NCBI RefSeq assembly: GCF_003952465.1 | Contig: NZ_CP034448.1 | Coordinates: forward strand, 5,433,001 to 5,497,000 | Reading direction: 5' to 3' | DNA: 64,000 bases | Origin: Mesorhizobium sp. M1B.F.Ca.ET.045.04.1.1 | Lineage (GTDB): Bacteria > Pseudomonadota > Alphaproteobacteria > Rhizobiales > Rhizobiaceae | In this document: one piece after another, positions 17,876 through 25,805 of the stretch | Layout: every line of letters starts with the position of its first letter | Numbering within the stretch: position 1 is the stretch's first letter | The notes under the pieces: model-generated | The model's database searches: none | Seen by the model: only the letters and a program-made list of their open reading frames with translations | What the model was told of the DNA's origin: nothing | Position numbers and translations under genes: made by a program

Positions 17876-18894
17876 TTCGCCGGTCTGTTCTGGGCAATCA
17901 GCTTCGAGAGAGTTCGCAGCGTAGCGCGAAGGTCCGCCTCCGGTATGCCCTCAAGCTGATCTTTCTGGAAATTCTGCCAACGCGTCCGGATCGCCTCGCG
18001 CCGATGCCGCCCGGCTTCGGTGAGAACCAACTGGCCATCCGCCGAACTGACGAGCATCCCGCGCTCGACAAGCGTGGCCAAGGCGTCCTCCGTGTCCCGT
18101 TGCCCGAGATATGTCGCCCGCGCCACCTGGTCCGTCTTCAGGCCCGGCATGTCGTACACGCAGGCGATCACCCGGGCCACCGAGATATCGAGACCTTCGG
18201 CATGGCGGTGCTCGTCGAAAACGGCCGAAAGGAGATGGTGCGCTTCGAATATCTGAGGAATGATCGTTCCCTCGGTAGCTGTCTCGGGCGTGAAGCGGCC
18301 GACCTCAGGCGCAGGCGAAACCTCCGGATGGGAATAGGCGACGCTGTACTGGCCCTGGGCGAAAAGCAGCGGCTCCCCGTCGAAACGACTGGCGCGGCGT
18401 ACGAGACCGATCAGGATCGTATGGTCGCCGCCTTCGACCTGCGCGTAGGTTTCGCACTCAAAGTGCGCCAGACAACCGTGAAGCAAGGGGGAGCCGAACT
18501 CCCCAGGCGACCATGAGGTATCCGCGAACTTGTCCTCGACCTTGCTGGAGAAATGTCTGGAGACATTCATCTGTGTCGAGGCGAGGATGTTTACGGCAAA
18601 GCGCTTGCCGTTCGTGAATAGCGGATGGCTGCGTGAAGCGCGGCTTATGGACCAAAGCACCAGCGGCGGATCGAGCGACACGGAAGCAAAGGAGTTGACG
18701 GTCACTGCGGCCCGCTGATCCTCCATCTCCGCGGTGATGATCGCAATGCCCGTCCCGTAAAGGCCAAGGCATCTGCGAAAGAGACGGCTATCGTTCACTG
18801 GATCGCCCGCCTCGATCGGCTGGCGAGCGGTGTCCCTAGCAGAGAGCGTGTCTCGACCGGCGTTCGTTTGCATATCCGATACTCGTTCGATCAA
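17872..18894 (-). CDS. flavin reductase with C-terminal MarR-like domain
   Basis: A 340-residue two-domain protein. Residues ~35-195 are a flavin-reductase split-barrel domain (AAVTVNSFASVSLDPPLVLW, RFAVNILASTQMNVSRHFSS, HFECETYAQVEGGDHTILIG). Residues ~215-330 look like a winged-helix MarR domain (SVARVIACVYDMPGLKTDQV, YLGQRDTEDALATLVERGML). The same domain order is known from the reductase component of Acinetobacter 4-hydroxyphenylacetate hydroxylase, where the MarR-like domain binds substrate and stimulates the reductase. It starts at TTG 18894 or ATG 18873, right after the LLM monooxygenase, its probable partner. Confidence 0.85.
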   Translation of the reverse strand: MIERVSDMQTNAGRDTLSARDTARQPIEAGDPVNDSRLFRRCLGLYGTGIAIITAEMEDQRAAVTVNSFASVSLDPPLVLWSISRASRSHPLFTNGKRFAVNILASTQMNVSRHFSSKVEDKFADTSWSPGEFGSPLLHGCLAHFECETYAQVEGGDHTILIGLVRRASRFDGEPLLFAQGQYSVAYSHPEVSPAPEVGRFTPETATEGTIIPQIFEAHHLLSAVFDEHRHAEGLDISVARVIACVYDMPGLKTDQVARATYLGQRDTEDALATLVERGMLVSSADGQLVLTEAGRHRREAIRTRWQNFQKDQLEGIPEADLRATLRTLSKLIAQNRPAK

Positions 18895-18896
18895 AT

Positions 18897-20258
18897 TTAA
18901 CTGGCGAGACGCCTGTCGGCGGAAGCCGTGGTCGCGTAGCGGCTGGCGGGAACGGGGAGGCCGAGATTCTCGCGAAGGGTTCGCCCTTCATACTCGTCGC
19001 GGAATCGGCCGCGTCTGCGCAGTTTGGGCAGCACGAGCTCGACAAAGTCGTTGATGCCGTGTGGGAGAAGAGATGGCGTTATGTTGAAGCCATCGGCGGC
19101 GCCTTGCTCGAACCAGGACTCCATCTCGTCGACGACGTCGGCCGCGGTTCCCACGACGGTCTTGTGCTCCTGGGCCATGCCGATCTTTTTGTAGAGCTGG
19201 CGTATTGTCAGGCCCTGCTTCTGGGCGAGGTCGTAATACATCTGAGCGCTGCTCTTGAGTCCGACCTTGTCAAGGTCTGGCTTCGGCACCGGGCCGTCCA
19301 TCGGCAGATGCGAAAGATCGCCGAACGAGCGGTAGAGCATCGAAAGGCCAACGATCGGATCGATGAGCGCCTCGAGCTGTTCGTATTTCTCTTGCGCTTC
19401 CTCGCGGGTGCGGCCGACGATGGGCGTAAGGCCGAGCATCATCAGGAGATCGCTCTTCTTGCGGCCGAAGTGTTCCAACCGGTCCTTCACCGAAGAATAG
19501 TAGTCCTGAGCGGACTTGAGGTCGTTCTTGGCCATGAAGACGATGTCACAGTACTCGGCCGCGATCTGCTGACCAGGCTCCGATACGCCAGCCTGGACCA
19601 GGATCGGCCGACCCTGCGGCGAGCGTCGAACGCTCAACGGCCCGCGGACGGAGAAATGCTTGCCCACATGGTCGAGGACATGCATCTTTTTTTCGTCGTA
19701 GAAGACCCCGGATTCCTTGTCGAGAAGGAACGCGTCCTCGTCCCAACTGTCCCAGAGACCGGTAACTACCTCAACGAATTCGTGCGCGCGCTCGTAGCGG
19801 GTGTCGTAATCGAGCTGCTTGCTCATCGAGAAGTTCCAGGCCTCCTGATCCGACCAGGAGGTCACCACGTTCCAGGCCGCGCGGCCGCCGCTGATCTGGT
19901 CGAGCGAGCCGTATTTGCGCGCGATGTGATAGGGCTCGTTGTAGGTTGTCGAAGCCGTGGCTACCAAGCCGATGTTGCGGGTAAGAGGGGCCAAGGCTGA
20001 AAGGAGCGTCAACGGCTCCAGTTCCACGTTGTGGCGCGATCTGCACATCGATCCCTTGGGCTTGTCGTCTAACCGGACCCCTATACCGTCCGCCAGGAAC
20101 AGCATGTCGAACTTGGCGCGTTCGGCTGTCTGCGCCACTTCCAGAAACGACTGGAAGAGAGAGGCGCCATCCGCCGGTACATCCGGATGCCGCCATGAGC
20201 CGACATGGTATCCCATGTACCGCATGGAGAGCCCCAGCTTCATCTGCTTCTTGCTCAT
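18897..20258 (-). CDS. LLM-class flavin-dependent monooxygenase (NtaA/SnaA/DszA family)
   Basis: A 453-residue TIM-barrel monooxygenase. Family features are KLGLSMRYMGYHVGSWRHPD at the N-terminus, FDMLFLADGIGVR, NIGLVATASTTYNEPYHIAR, DQISGGRAAWNVVTS and RPILVQAGVSEPGQQIAAEY. NtaA, SnaA and DszA oxidise nitrilotriacetate, pristinamycin IIB and dibenzothiophene sulfone using reduced FMN from a separate reductase. The ATG at 20258 has a strong GGAGGG ribosome site. It heads the minus-strand operon with the flavin reductase immediately downstream. The substrate is unknown; the neighbouring transporter suggests a nitrogen-containing, possibly quaternary, compound. Confidence 0.88.
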   Translation of the reverse strand: MSKKQMKLGLSMRYMGYHVGSWRHPDVPADGASLFQSFLEVAQTAERAKFDMLFLADGIGVRLDDKPKGSMCRSRHNVELEPLTLLSALAPLTRNIGLVATASTTYNEPYHIARKYGSLDQISGGRAAWNVVTSWSDQEAWNFSMSKQLDYDTRYERAHEFVEVVTGLWDSWDEDAFLLDKESGVFYDEKKMHVLDHVGKHFSVRGPLSVRRSPQGRPILVQAGVSEPGQQIAAEYCDIVFMAKNDLKSAQDYYSSVKDRLEHFGRKKSDLLMMLGLTPIVGRTREEAQEKYEQLEALIDPIVGLSMLYRSFGDLSHLPMDGPVPKPDLDKVGLKSSAQMYYDLAQKQGLTIRQLYKKIGMAQEHKTVVGTAADVVDEMESWFEQGAADGFNITPSLLPHGINDFVELVLPKLRRRGRFRDEYEGRTLRENLGLPVPASRYATTASADRRLAS

Positions 20259-20691
20259 AAGAAAACCCTCCGTTGGCATGCGCGGCGGCGGCGATCTAAC
20301 CACCGCCGACCCCTGGGGACATGGTCTTGTTGGGGGCAACGTCCGACTTCGGCCGGACATTGTAAACGCCGAAAAAACTGCCGTTGTTGTTAAGCGGAGC
20401 TTACGCTAGCGATGGGCTGAGGTTCTAGAAAATGTGAGGAAAATGCTACTCGCCAGACTTCTCGACCATTGCACCAAGTCAAGTGGGCGCTGGAACAAGA
20501 GGTAGCGCCGCTTTCGACGCCAATCCAGCCAGCCTGAAATGTCGCTTTTCGGCATACCACAGCGCAAAGCCGACAGACCGCTTGCGGCCCCACTCAAGGC
20601 ATTCGCCATGTTGTAGCCAAGCGTCGGCAATTGGCGCTCGATGCCCTTTCGGCTCCAGCGAGCATTCCGCCCCGCCTAATTAGCCGCACCA
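20259..20691. other. intergenic region without recognised gene
   Basis: This 430-bp stretch holds the promoter of the LLM monooxygenase operon near 20260-20400. The rest (20400-20690) has short open frames on both strands, none with recognisable similarity, ribosome site or sensible composition. No hairpin followed by a T-run is obvious. It marks the border between the catabolic locus and the sulfur-stress module. Confidence 0.5.
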
Positions 20692-21357
20692 TCAGGCGGC
20701 TATTTCCACCGGCAGGCCGGCGGCCTTCCATTCCGGCATGCCGTCCTCGAGGCGGCGCGCGGAATGGCCAAGCGAGCGCAGCGCGGCCACCGCCTCGAAG
20801 GACATCACGCACCACGGACCGCGGCAGTAGGCGACGATTTGCCGGTCTGGAGCCGCGTTGGCCGACCAGGTCTTGATTTCGCCAAGCGGAACATTGATCG
20901 CGCCGGGCACATGGCCGAGCGCGAACTCGTCCGGCGGGCGGACGTCGATCAGCGTCACCAGGCCGTCGCGCATGAGTGCCTGGAGTTCGTCACGTCCGAC
21001 GGGCCGCATTTGGTCTCGCGCGTCGAAATAGCCGCGCACGATGCGATCGACTTCGGCGAGCTGCCGCTCGGCAACGGCGCGCACCGAAGCGAAGGCGGCG
21101 AGCACGCTCTCGTCCGCGAGTGCGTAATGGACGAATTTGCCGTCGCGTTCGGCCGAAACGATGCCGGCGCGACGCAGCGCCTGCAGATGCTGTGAGATGT
21201 TGGCGACAGGCTGGCCGAGCTTGACCGCCAGCGCTTCGACGCTGCGCGCGCCCTGCGCCAGATGCTCGATCATTTCCAGGCGCAGCGGATTGCCGAGCGC
21301 CTTGGCGACGATCGCAAACTGTTCGTAAAGCGCCTGCTTCGGATTGCGGATTGACAT
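20692..21357 (-). CDS. ArsR-rhodanese fusion transcriptional regulator
   Basis: A 221-residue protein. Residues 1-110 are an ArsR winged helix (ALGNPLRLEMIEHLAQGARS, PVANISQHLQALRRAGIVSA). Residues ~118-215 are a rhodanese domain (LVTLIDVRPPDEFALGHVPG) with active-site loop YCRGPWCVMS, nucleophile C178 and a second cysteine C183. The ArsR half contains no cysteine, unlike the sulfide sensors SqrR and BigR, which use a Cys pair in that domain. It is divergent from a persulfide-dioxygenase-like gene across a perfect palindrome at 21378-21403. It is probably a repressor released by persulfide, with sensing perhaps in the rhodanese domain (inference). Confidence 0.9.
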   Translation of the reverse strand: MSIRNPKQALYEQFAIVAKALGNPLRLEMIEHLAQGARSVEALAVKLGQPVANISQHLQALRRAGIVSAERDGKFVHYALADESVLAAFASVRAVAERQLAEVDRIVRGYFDARDQMRPVGRDELQALMRDGLVTLIDVRPPDEFALGHVPGAINVPLGEIKTWSANAAPDRQIVAYCRGPWCVMSFEAVAALRSLGHSARRLEDGMPEWKAAGLPVEIAA

Positions 21358-21377
21358 GGGCCTTTCAACGACGCATC

Positions 21378-21403
21378 GTCATTCAATATAATGATTGAAT
21401 GAC
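21378..21403. promoter_or_regulatory. palindromic operator for the ArsR-rhodanese regulator
   Basis: Perfect 10-bp inverted arms, GTCATTCAAT at 21378-21387 and ATTGAATGAC at 21394-21403, surround the 6-bp spacer ATAATG. It lies 20 bp upstream of the regulator start and 65 bp upstream of the hydrolase start, in a divergent promoter. The AT-rich ATTC...GAAT character resembles BigR/SqrR boxes. It very likely controls both directions. Confidence 0.8.
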
Positions 21404-21467
21404 AGTTTCGGCCTGCCGTCAAGCCAGTGGCTCGCCAAGCGCAGTTGCCCCGTTCGGAGGAAAGGCG

Positions 21468-22199
21468 ATGATTCTCAGGCAGTTCCTGCATACCGACCCG
21501 GTTGCCGCCTCCTATCTGTTCGGCTGCGGCGGCAAGGCTTCCGCGGCCGTCGTCGATCCGGTTGGCGACATCGCGCCCTATGTCGAAGCTGCAGATGCCA
21601 CGGGCATGCGCATCCTCTACGTCGTCGACACGCATATCCACGCCGACCATATCTCGGCCGGGCGCGCGCTCGCGGAGGCGACGGGCGCCGAATACGTGCT
21701 CTTCGAGGGCGCCGAGACCGGCTTCCCGTTCCGCCGCGTGAAAGACGGCGAGGTGCTGGAACTCGGCAACGTCACGGCGACCGTGATCCACACGCCCGGC
21801 CACACGCCGGAGCATTTGAGCCTTCTGGTCACCGACCGGACGCGGTCGATCGAACCCTGGTTCGTGCTCACCGGGCATACGCTGATGGTCGGAGATCTCG
21901 GCCGCACCGAGCTCGCCTCGAGCGCCGAGGACGGCGCGCGTGCGCTCTATGCCAGCGCGCGCCGGTTGAAGGAATTGCCCGACCACATCGAGGTGCTGCC
22001 AGGCGCCTATTCGGGTTCGGTCTGCGGCCGGTCGCTCAGCGGCAAGCCGACGTCGACGATCGGCTTCGAGCGGCGCTTCAACAAGGCGTTCCGCATCGAG
22101 GACGAGGATCAGTTCGTCGCAGCCATGACCGCCGACATCCCTGCCCCGCCACCGGACGCCGCCCGCACCCGGGCCGCGAATGCCGGAGCTCGGTCTTGA
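21468..22199 (+). CDS. MBL-fold hydrolase, persulfide dioxygenase-like (ETHE1/Blh type)
   Basis: A 243-residue metallo-beta-lactamase-fold protein. The iron site motif is THIHADHIS (H56, H58, D60, H61), with later ligands in HTPGHTPEHLS and VGDLGRTEL, as in ETHE1 and rhizobial Blh. These enzymes oxidise glutathione persulfide to sulfite. The ATG at 21468 has a CGGAGGAAAG ribosome site; an in-frame ATG at 21399 is inside the operator and is rejected. It is divergent from the ArsR-rhodanese gene and its stop overlaps the TTG of the MFS gene. The role is detoxification of sulfide or persulfide. Confidence 0.88.
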   Translation: MILRQFLHTDPVAASYLFGCGGKASAAVVDPVGDIAPYVEAADATGMRILYVVDTHIHADHISAGRALAEATGAEYVLFEGAETGFPFRRVKDGEVLELGNVTATVIHTPGHTPEHLSLLVTDRTRSIEPWFVLTGHTLMVGDLGRTELASSAEDGARALYASARRLKELPDHIEVLPGAYSGSVCGRSLSGKPTSTIGFERRFNKAFRIEDEDQFVAAMTADIPAPPPDAARTRAANAGARS

Positions 22200-23452
22200 G
22201 CGCATCCGCGCCCGCCGTTGCGCTCGGCCTGAAGGCCAACTGGAAGCAGTTTTCGCTTTTGGTGCTGATCAACGCCTTTGTCGGCGGCATGGTCGGCATC
22301 GAGCGGACAGTCGTGCCGCTGATCGGCGCGGAGGAATTCGGCGTCGCCTCCACCACGCTCGTCGTCTCCTTCATCGTCAGCTTCGGCGTGGTCAAGGCCT
22401 GCGCCAACCTCGTCTCCGGCCAGCTTGCCGACACATGGGGCCGCAAGCGCGTGCTGATCCTGGGCTGGCTGTTCGGCCTGCCGGTGCCCTTCATCATCAT
22501 CTGGGCACCGAGCTGGGGCTGGATCGTCGCCGCCAACGCGCTGCTCGGCATCAACCAGGGGCTCGCCTGGTCGATGACGGTGATCATGAAGGTCGATCTG
22601 GTCGGGCCGAAATCGCGCGGGCTCGCCGTCGGCCTCAACGAATTCGCCGGCTATCTCGCGGTAGGCGTCACCGCGTTCCTGACCGGCTACCTGGCGAACC
22701 GCTACGGGCTGCGCCCGGTGCCGATCTACCTCGGCGTCGGCTATGCGGTCCTGGGTGCCGCGCTGTCGATCCTGCTCGTGCGCGACACGCGCGAGCATGT
22801 GCGGCTGGAACTGGCGAACCACGCGAAGCAGGCGTCGCCGCTCAGTTTCCGCGAGATCTTCTTGCTGACCTCCCTCAGTGACCGCAATTTGTTCGCCGCC
22901 TCGCAGGCCGGCCTGGTGAACAATCTGAACGACGGCATGAGCTGGGGCCTCTTCCCGCTCTTCTTCGTCGCCAACGGGCTCGGCGTCGAGCGGATCGGCA
23001 TCCTCAAGGCGGTCTACCCCGCGGTCTGGGGCATCTTGCAGGTTGCGACCGGGCCATTGAGCGACCGGTGGGGCCGCAAGGGCCTGATCGTCGCCGGCAT
23101 GTGGGTGCAGGCGGCAGGGCTTCTCACTACCGCCATGACGCGCGATTTCGGCTGGTGGCTGCTGGCGAGCCTGCTGCTCGGCCTCGGCACAGCGATGGTC
23201 TATCCGAGCCTGATCGCGGCGGTATCGGACGCCTCGCATCCTTCCTGGCGGGCGCGCTCGCTCAGCGTCTACCGTTTCTGGCGCGATCTCGGCTATGCGG
23301 TGGGCGCGCTGTCGGCGGGTCTCATCGCCGACTTCTTCGGTTTCGTCGCGGCGATCGCGGCGATTGCGGCGCTGACCTTTCTCTCCGGCGCGATCGTGGC
23401 TGTGGCGATGCGGGAGACAACAGCGTTAACGCCGGCACGAAGCGACGGCTAG
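22196..23452 (+). CDS. MFS transporter in sulfur-stress module
   Basis: A 418-residue, ~12-segment major facilitator protein. Characteristic loops are LADTWGRKRVLILGWLFGL after TM2 and GPLSDRWGRKGLIVAGMWVQ in the second half. A TTG at 22196 overlaps the hydrolase stop (TTGA), giving a 4-bp coupled junction, and LSASAPAVALGLKANWKQFS precedes the first membrane segment. The frame is open further upstream, but that part is a shadow of the hydrolase gene. Co-expression with the persulfide dioxygenase suggests export of a sulfur oxyanion such as sulfite, but the substrate is inference. Confidence 0.87.
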   Translation: MSASAPAVALGLKANWKQFSLLVLINAFVGGMVGIERTVVPLIGAEEFGVASTTLVVSFIVSFGVVKACANLVSGQLADTWGRKRVLILGWLFGLPVPFIIIWAPSWGWIVAANALLGINQGLAWSMTVIMKVDLVGPKSRGLAVGLNEFAGYLAVGVTAFLTGYLANRYGLRPVPIYLGVGYAVLGAALSILLVRDTREHVRLELANHAKQASPLSFREIFLLTSLSDRNLFAASQAGLVNNLNDGMSWGLFPLFFVANGLGVERIGILKAVYPAVWGILQVATGPLSDRWGRKGLIVAGMWVQAAGLLTTAMTRDFGWWLLASLLLGLGTAMVYPSLIAAVSDASHPSWRARSLSVYRFWRDLGYAVGALSAGLIADFFGFVAAIAAIAALTFLSGAIVAVAMRETTALTPARSDG

Positions 23453-23669
23453 CGGTGAAAGCCTGACGCTTGATATCCGCGCAGAAGAGTCCGCCTTTGC
23501 TCGCGCCACGGCACGAGTTGATCCGGATGAGGCTTTACAACCCGCTGACAGAGGGCAGCAAGGCCATGGCCAGTCTTCCTGAAAACTCTCGTTCTCGCGG
23601 GGCATTTGAGGTATCCTTGTCCCCTTAAAAGCATGCTGCGTCCTCCGGCTTGCCGTGGGGAGGTGCCAA

Positions 23670-24560
23670 ATGCGCAGGCTCCTGCTTTTCATTGCGCCAC
23701 TGCTTGCATATTTCCCGATTGAATTGCGCGCCGCCGCCATTCACGACGCCGCGAAGAACGGCGATGTCGCGGCGATCACGGCAGCGCTCGACGCAGGTGC
23801 CGGCGTCGATGAGAGCGATGGAGACGCAACGCCGCTCTATTTTGCGGTCATGATGGGCCACATCGAAGCGGCAAAACTGCTCATAGAACGTGGTGCGGAC
23901 GTCAACGCCCCGACGACTTGGGGTCGCCCGCTGATGGCGGCTATGGGGAAAGGCAAGATCGATCTGTTAAATCTGTTGCTGGAGCGGGGCGCAGATCCAA
24001 ATTCGGACCGTGACGGCGAATCCGCCCTTCATGTCGCCGTCATTCTCGGTTGTCTCGACTGCGTGAAGGCACTGGTCGTGGCCGGCGCGGACGTGAATGC
24101 GAAGACAAATGGCGGCAAGACACCGCTCCATCTGGCAAAACGCCGGGGGCAACGCGAAGTTGCCGACTATCTGATGTCGCACGGCGTCGTCTCGCCAACA
24201 CCAGCCCCGATCTCGATGAAGTTGGCTTCTGCCGATGTCGAGAAAGGCCGAACCTACTTCACCCGTGTGTGTCACGGTTGCCACAATGCCGAGCCACAGG
24301 GAGCGAACAAAACGGGACCGAACTTGTGGGGCGTCGTCGGCCGCGACAAGGCATCTATGGCAGATATGCGTTACTCTGACGCCTTGCTGAGCTGGGAAGG
24401 CGTATGGTCGTACGAGGACCTGAACAGATATCTCTTCGGGCCCATGCTCACCAGGCCGGGCGTCTCCATGGAGATTCCGGGTGTCCCGGACGAGACCGAA
24501 CGGGTCAACCTGATCGCCTACTTGCGCACACTCAGTGACAAGCCGATCCCGCTACCTTGA
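23670..24560 (+). CDS. ankyrin repeat / cytochrome c fusion protein
   Basis: A 296-residue exported protein. After a signal peptide (MRRLLLFIAPLLAYFPIELR) come about four to five ankyrin repeats, residues ~22-173 (HDAAKNGDVAAITAALDAGA, LLIERGADVNAP, ALHVAVILGCLDCVKALVVA, TPLHLAKRRGQREVADYLMS). Residues ~187-296 form a class I cytochrome c with heme motif CHGCH at 201-205, TGPNLWGVVGR and a likely axial methionine M267 in PGVSMEIPG. The ATG at 23670 is chosen over GTG 23655 because it opens the signal peptide and has GGGAGG upstream. It is monocistronic in appearance. It probably acts in periplasmic electron transfer with the ankyrins as a docking platform (inference). Confidence 0.87.
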   Translation: MRRLLLFIAPLLAYFPIELRAAAIHDAAKNGDVAAITAALDAGAGVDESDGDATPLYFAVMMGHIEAAKLLIERGADVNAPTTWGRPLMAAMGKGKIDLLNLLLERGADPNSDRDGESALHVAVILGCLDCVKALVVAGADVNAKTNGGKTPLHLAKRRGQREVADYLMSHGVVSPTPAPISMKLASADVEKGRTYFTRVCHGCHNAEPQGANKTGPNLWGVVGRDKASMADMRYSDALLSWEGVWSYEDLNRYLFGPMLTRPGVSMEIPGVPDETERVNLIAYLRTLSDKPIPLP

Positions 24561-24690
24561 ATCGATAATCTCTTCCGCAACTACTGCACGGGCCTGCGTC
24601 GTCGCCGCGTTTACGATATCCGAAGCTTCATGCTGCTAGAGATGCGCCTGTCCGATACTATGGCGCAGGTGAATTTCCTCGAGATCGTTC

Positions 24691-25779
24691 ATGAGCAGCC
24701 CGATGCGCATGCCGTGGGTGGACACGGCGAAAGGTCTTTCCATCATCCTGGTGGTGATGATGTATTCGGCCTACAACACCGGTGAATACACCGGCGGCGT
24801 TGGCTTCCTGCATTATGTCATCGGCTTCGCGACGCCGTTCCGCATGCCGGAGTTCTTTCTCATCTCAGGCCTGTTCCTGTCGCAGGTGATCGACCGGCCG
24901 TGGCGGCGCTATATCGACCGGCGCGTCGTCCACTATCTCTATTTCTACGTGCTGTGGGCGGTGATCTCGATCGGGCTGAAGATCGGCATCTTCAGCCGCG
25001 ATCCCGCCGGTATGCTGCACGATCTCGCAATGGCCGTCGTCCAGCCCTATGGCGTGCTGTGGTTCATCTACATGCTGGCGGTGTTCGGCCTCGTCGCGCG
25101 CGTCCTGCGTGAGCTTGGCGTGCCGCACTGGATCGTCATCGCGGCCGCCGCAGCGCTGCAGATGTGGGCGCCGCATTCGCAGAGTTACGCCCTCACGCAA
25201 TTCGCCGCCTATTTCGTGTTCTTCTATCTCGGCTTCGTCCTCGCGCCTCTGGTGTTCCGTCTCGTCGAATGGACGCAAAATCGACCGGCGATCGCCGTTG
25301 CGGGCCTGGCCGCGTGGGCGATCGTCAATGGCCTGCTCGTCTATTCGCCGGGTTATGCCGTTCAGCCGGTCGGCATGCAAATGGGCCTGGCGGCATGGCC
25401 GCCGCTGCATCTTACGCTTGCCGTCGCCGGAGCGGTGGCGCTCTGCGTCGCCGGCGGCTTCCTGTCGAAATTCGCCTCGATGGAATGGCTGCGCTGGCTG
25501 GGCGAGCATTCGCTGGTCGTCTATGTCGCCTTCACCATCCCGATGTCGATCTTCCGCGGTCTCGCCCTTGCAAGCGGCCTGGTGACCGACACTGGCTGGC
25601 TCAGCCTCGCGGTGCTGCTCGTCTCGGTCGTCAGCCCGGTCATTCTCTATTTCATCGTCAAGCGCACCGGCTTCGGAAACTTCCTGTTCGAGCGGCCGGC
25701 CTGGGCGCATATCGACAGGTCGAGCGCTGCGAAGGTCTCCGAAAAGGCCATGGTCCGGCCAGCGCGCGAGGCGGCCTGA
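24691..25779 (+). CDS. acyltransferase 3 family membrane protein
   Basis: A 362-residue protein with about ten hydrophobic segments. It begins RMPWVDTAKGLSIILVVMMY, the RxxWxDxAKG motif of acyltransferase 3 / OpgC-type enzymes, and continues with PFRMPEFFLISGLFLSQVID. These integral membrane enzymes transfer acyl groups to sugars of surface polysaccharides or modify other exported carbohydrates. No glycan biosynthesis genes are adjacent, so the acceptor is unknown. The ATG at 24691 is preceded by a weak ribosome site. Confidence 0.82.
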   Translation: MSSPMRMPWVDTAKGLSIILVVMMYSAYNTGEYTGGVGFLHYVIGFATPFRMPEFFLISGLFLSQVIDRPWRRYIDRRVVHYLYFYVLWAVISIGLKIGIFSRDPAGMLHDLAMAVVQPYGVLWFIYMLAVFGLVARVLRELGVPHWIVIAAAAALQMWAPHSQSYALTQFAAYFVFFYLGFVLAPLVFRLVEWTQNRPAIAVAGLAAWAIVNGLLVYSPGYAVQPVGMQMGLAAWPPLHLTLAVAGAVALCVAGGFLSKFASMEWLRWLGEHSLVVYVAFTIPMSIFRGLALASGLVTDTGWLSLAVLLVSVVSPVILYFIVKRTGFGNFLFERPAWAHIDRSSAAKVSEKAMVRPAREAA

Positions 25780-25805
25780 TCGGGCCGCATGCTTAAGGCT
25801 ATCCG

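Noticed and set aside
21395..22195. Upstream extension of the MFS frame
   Set aside because: It is an alternative frame of the persulfide-dioxygenase-like gene; the TTG at 22196 overlapping its stop is the likely start.
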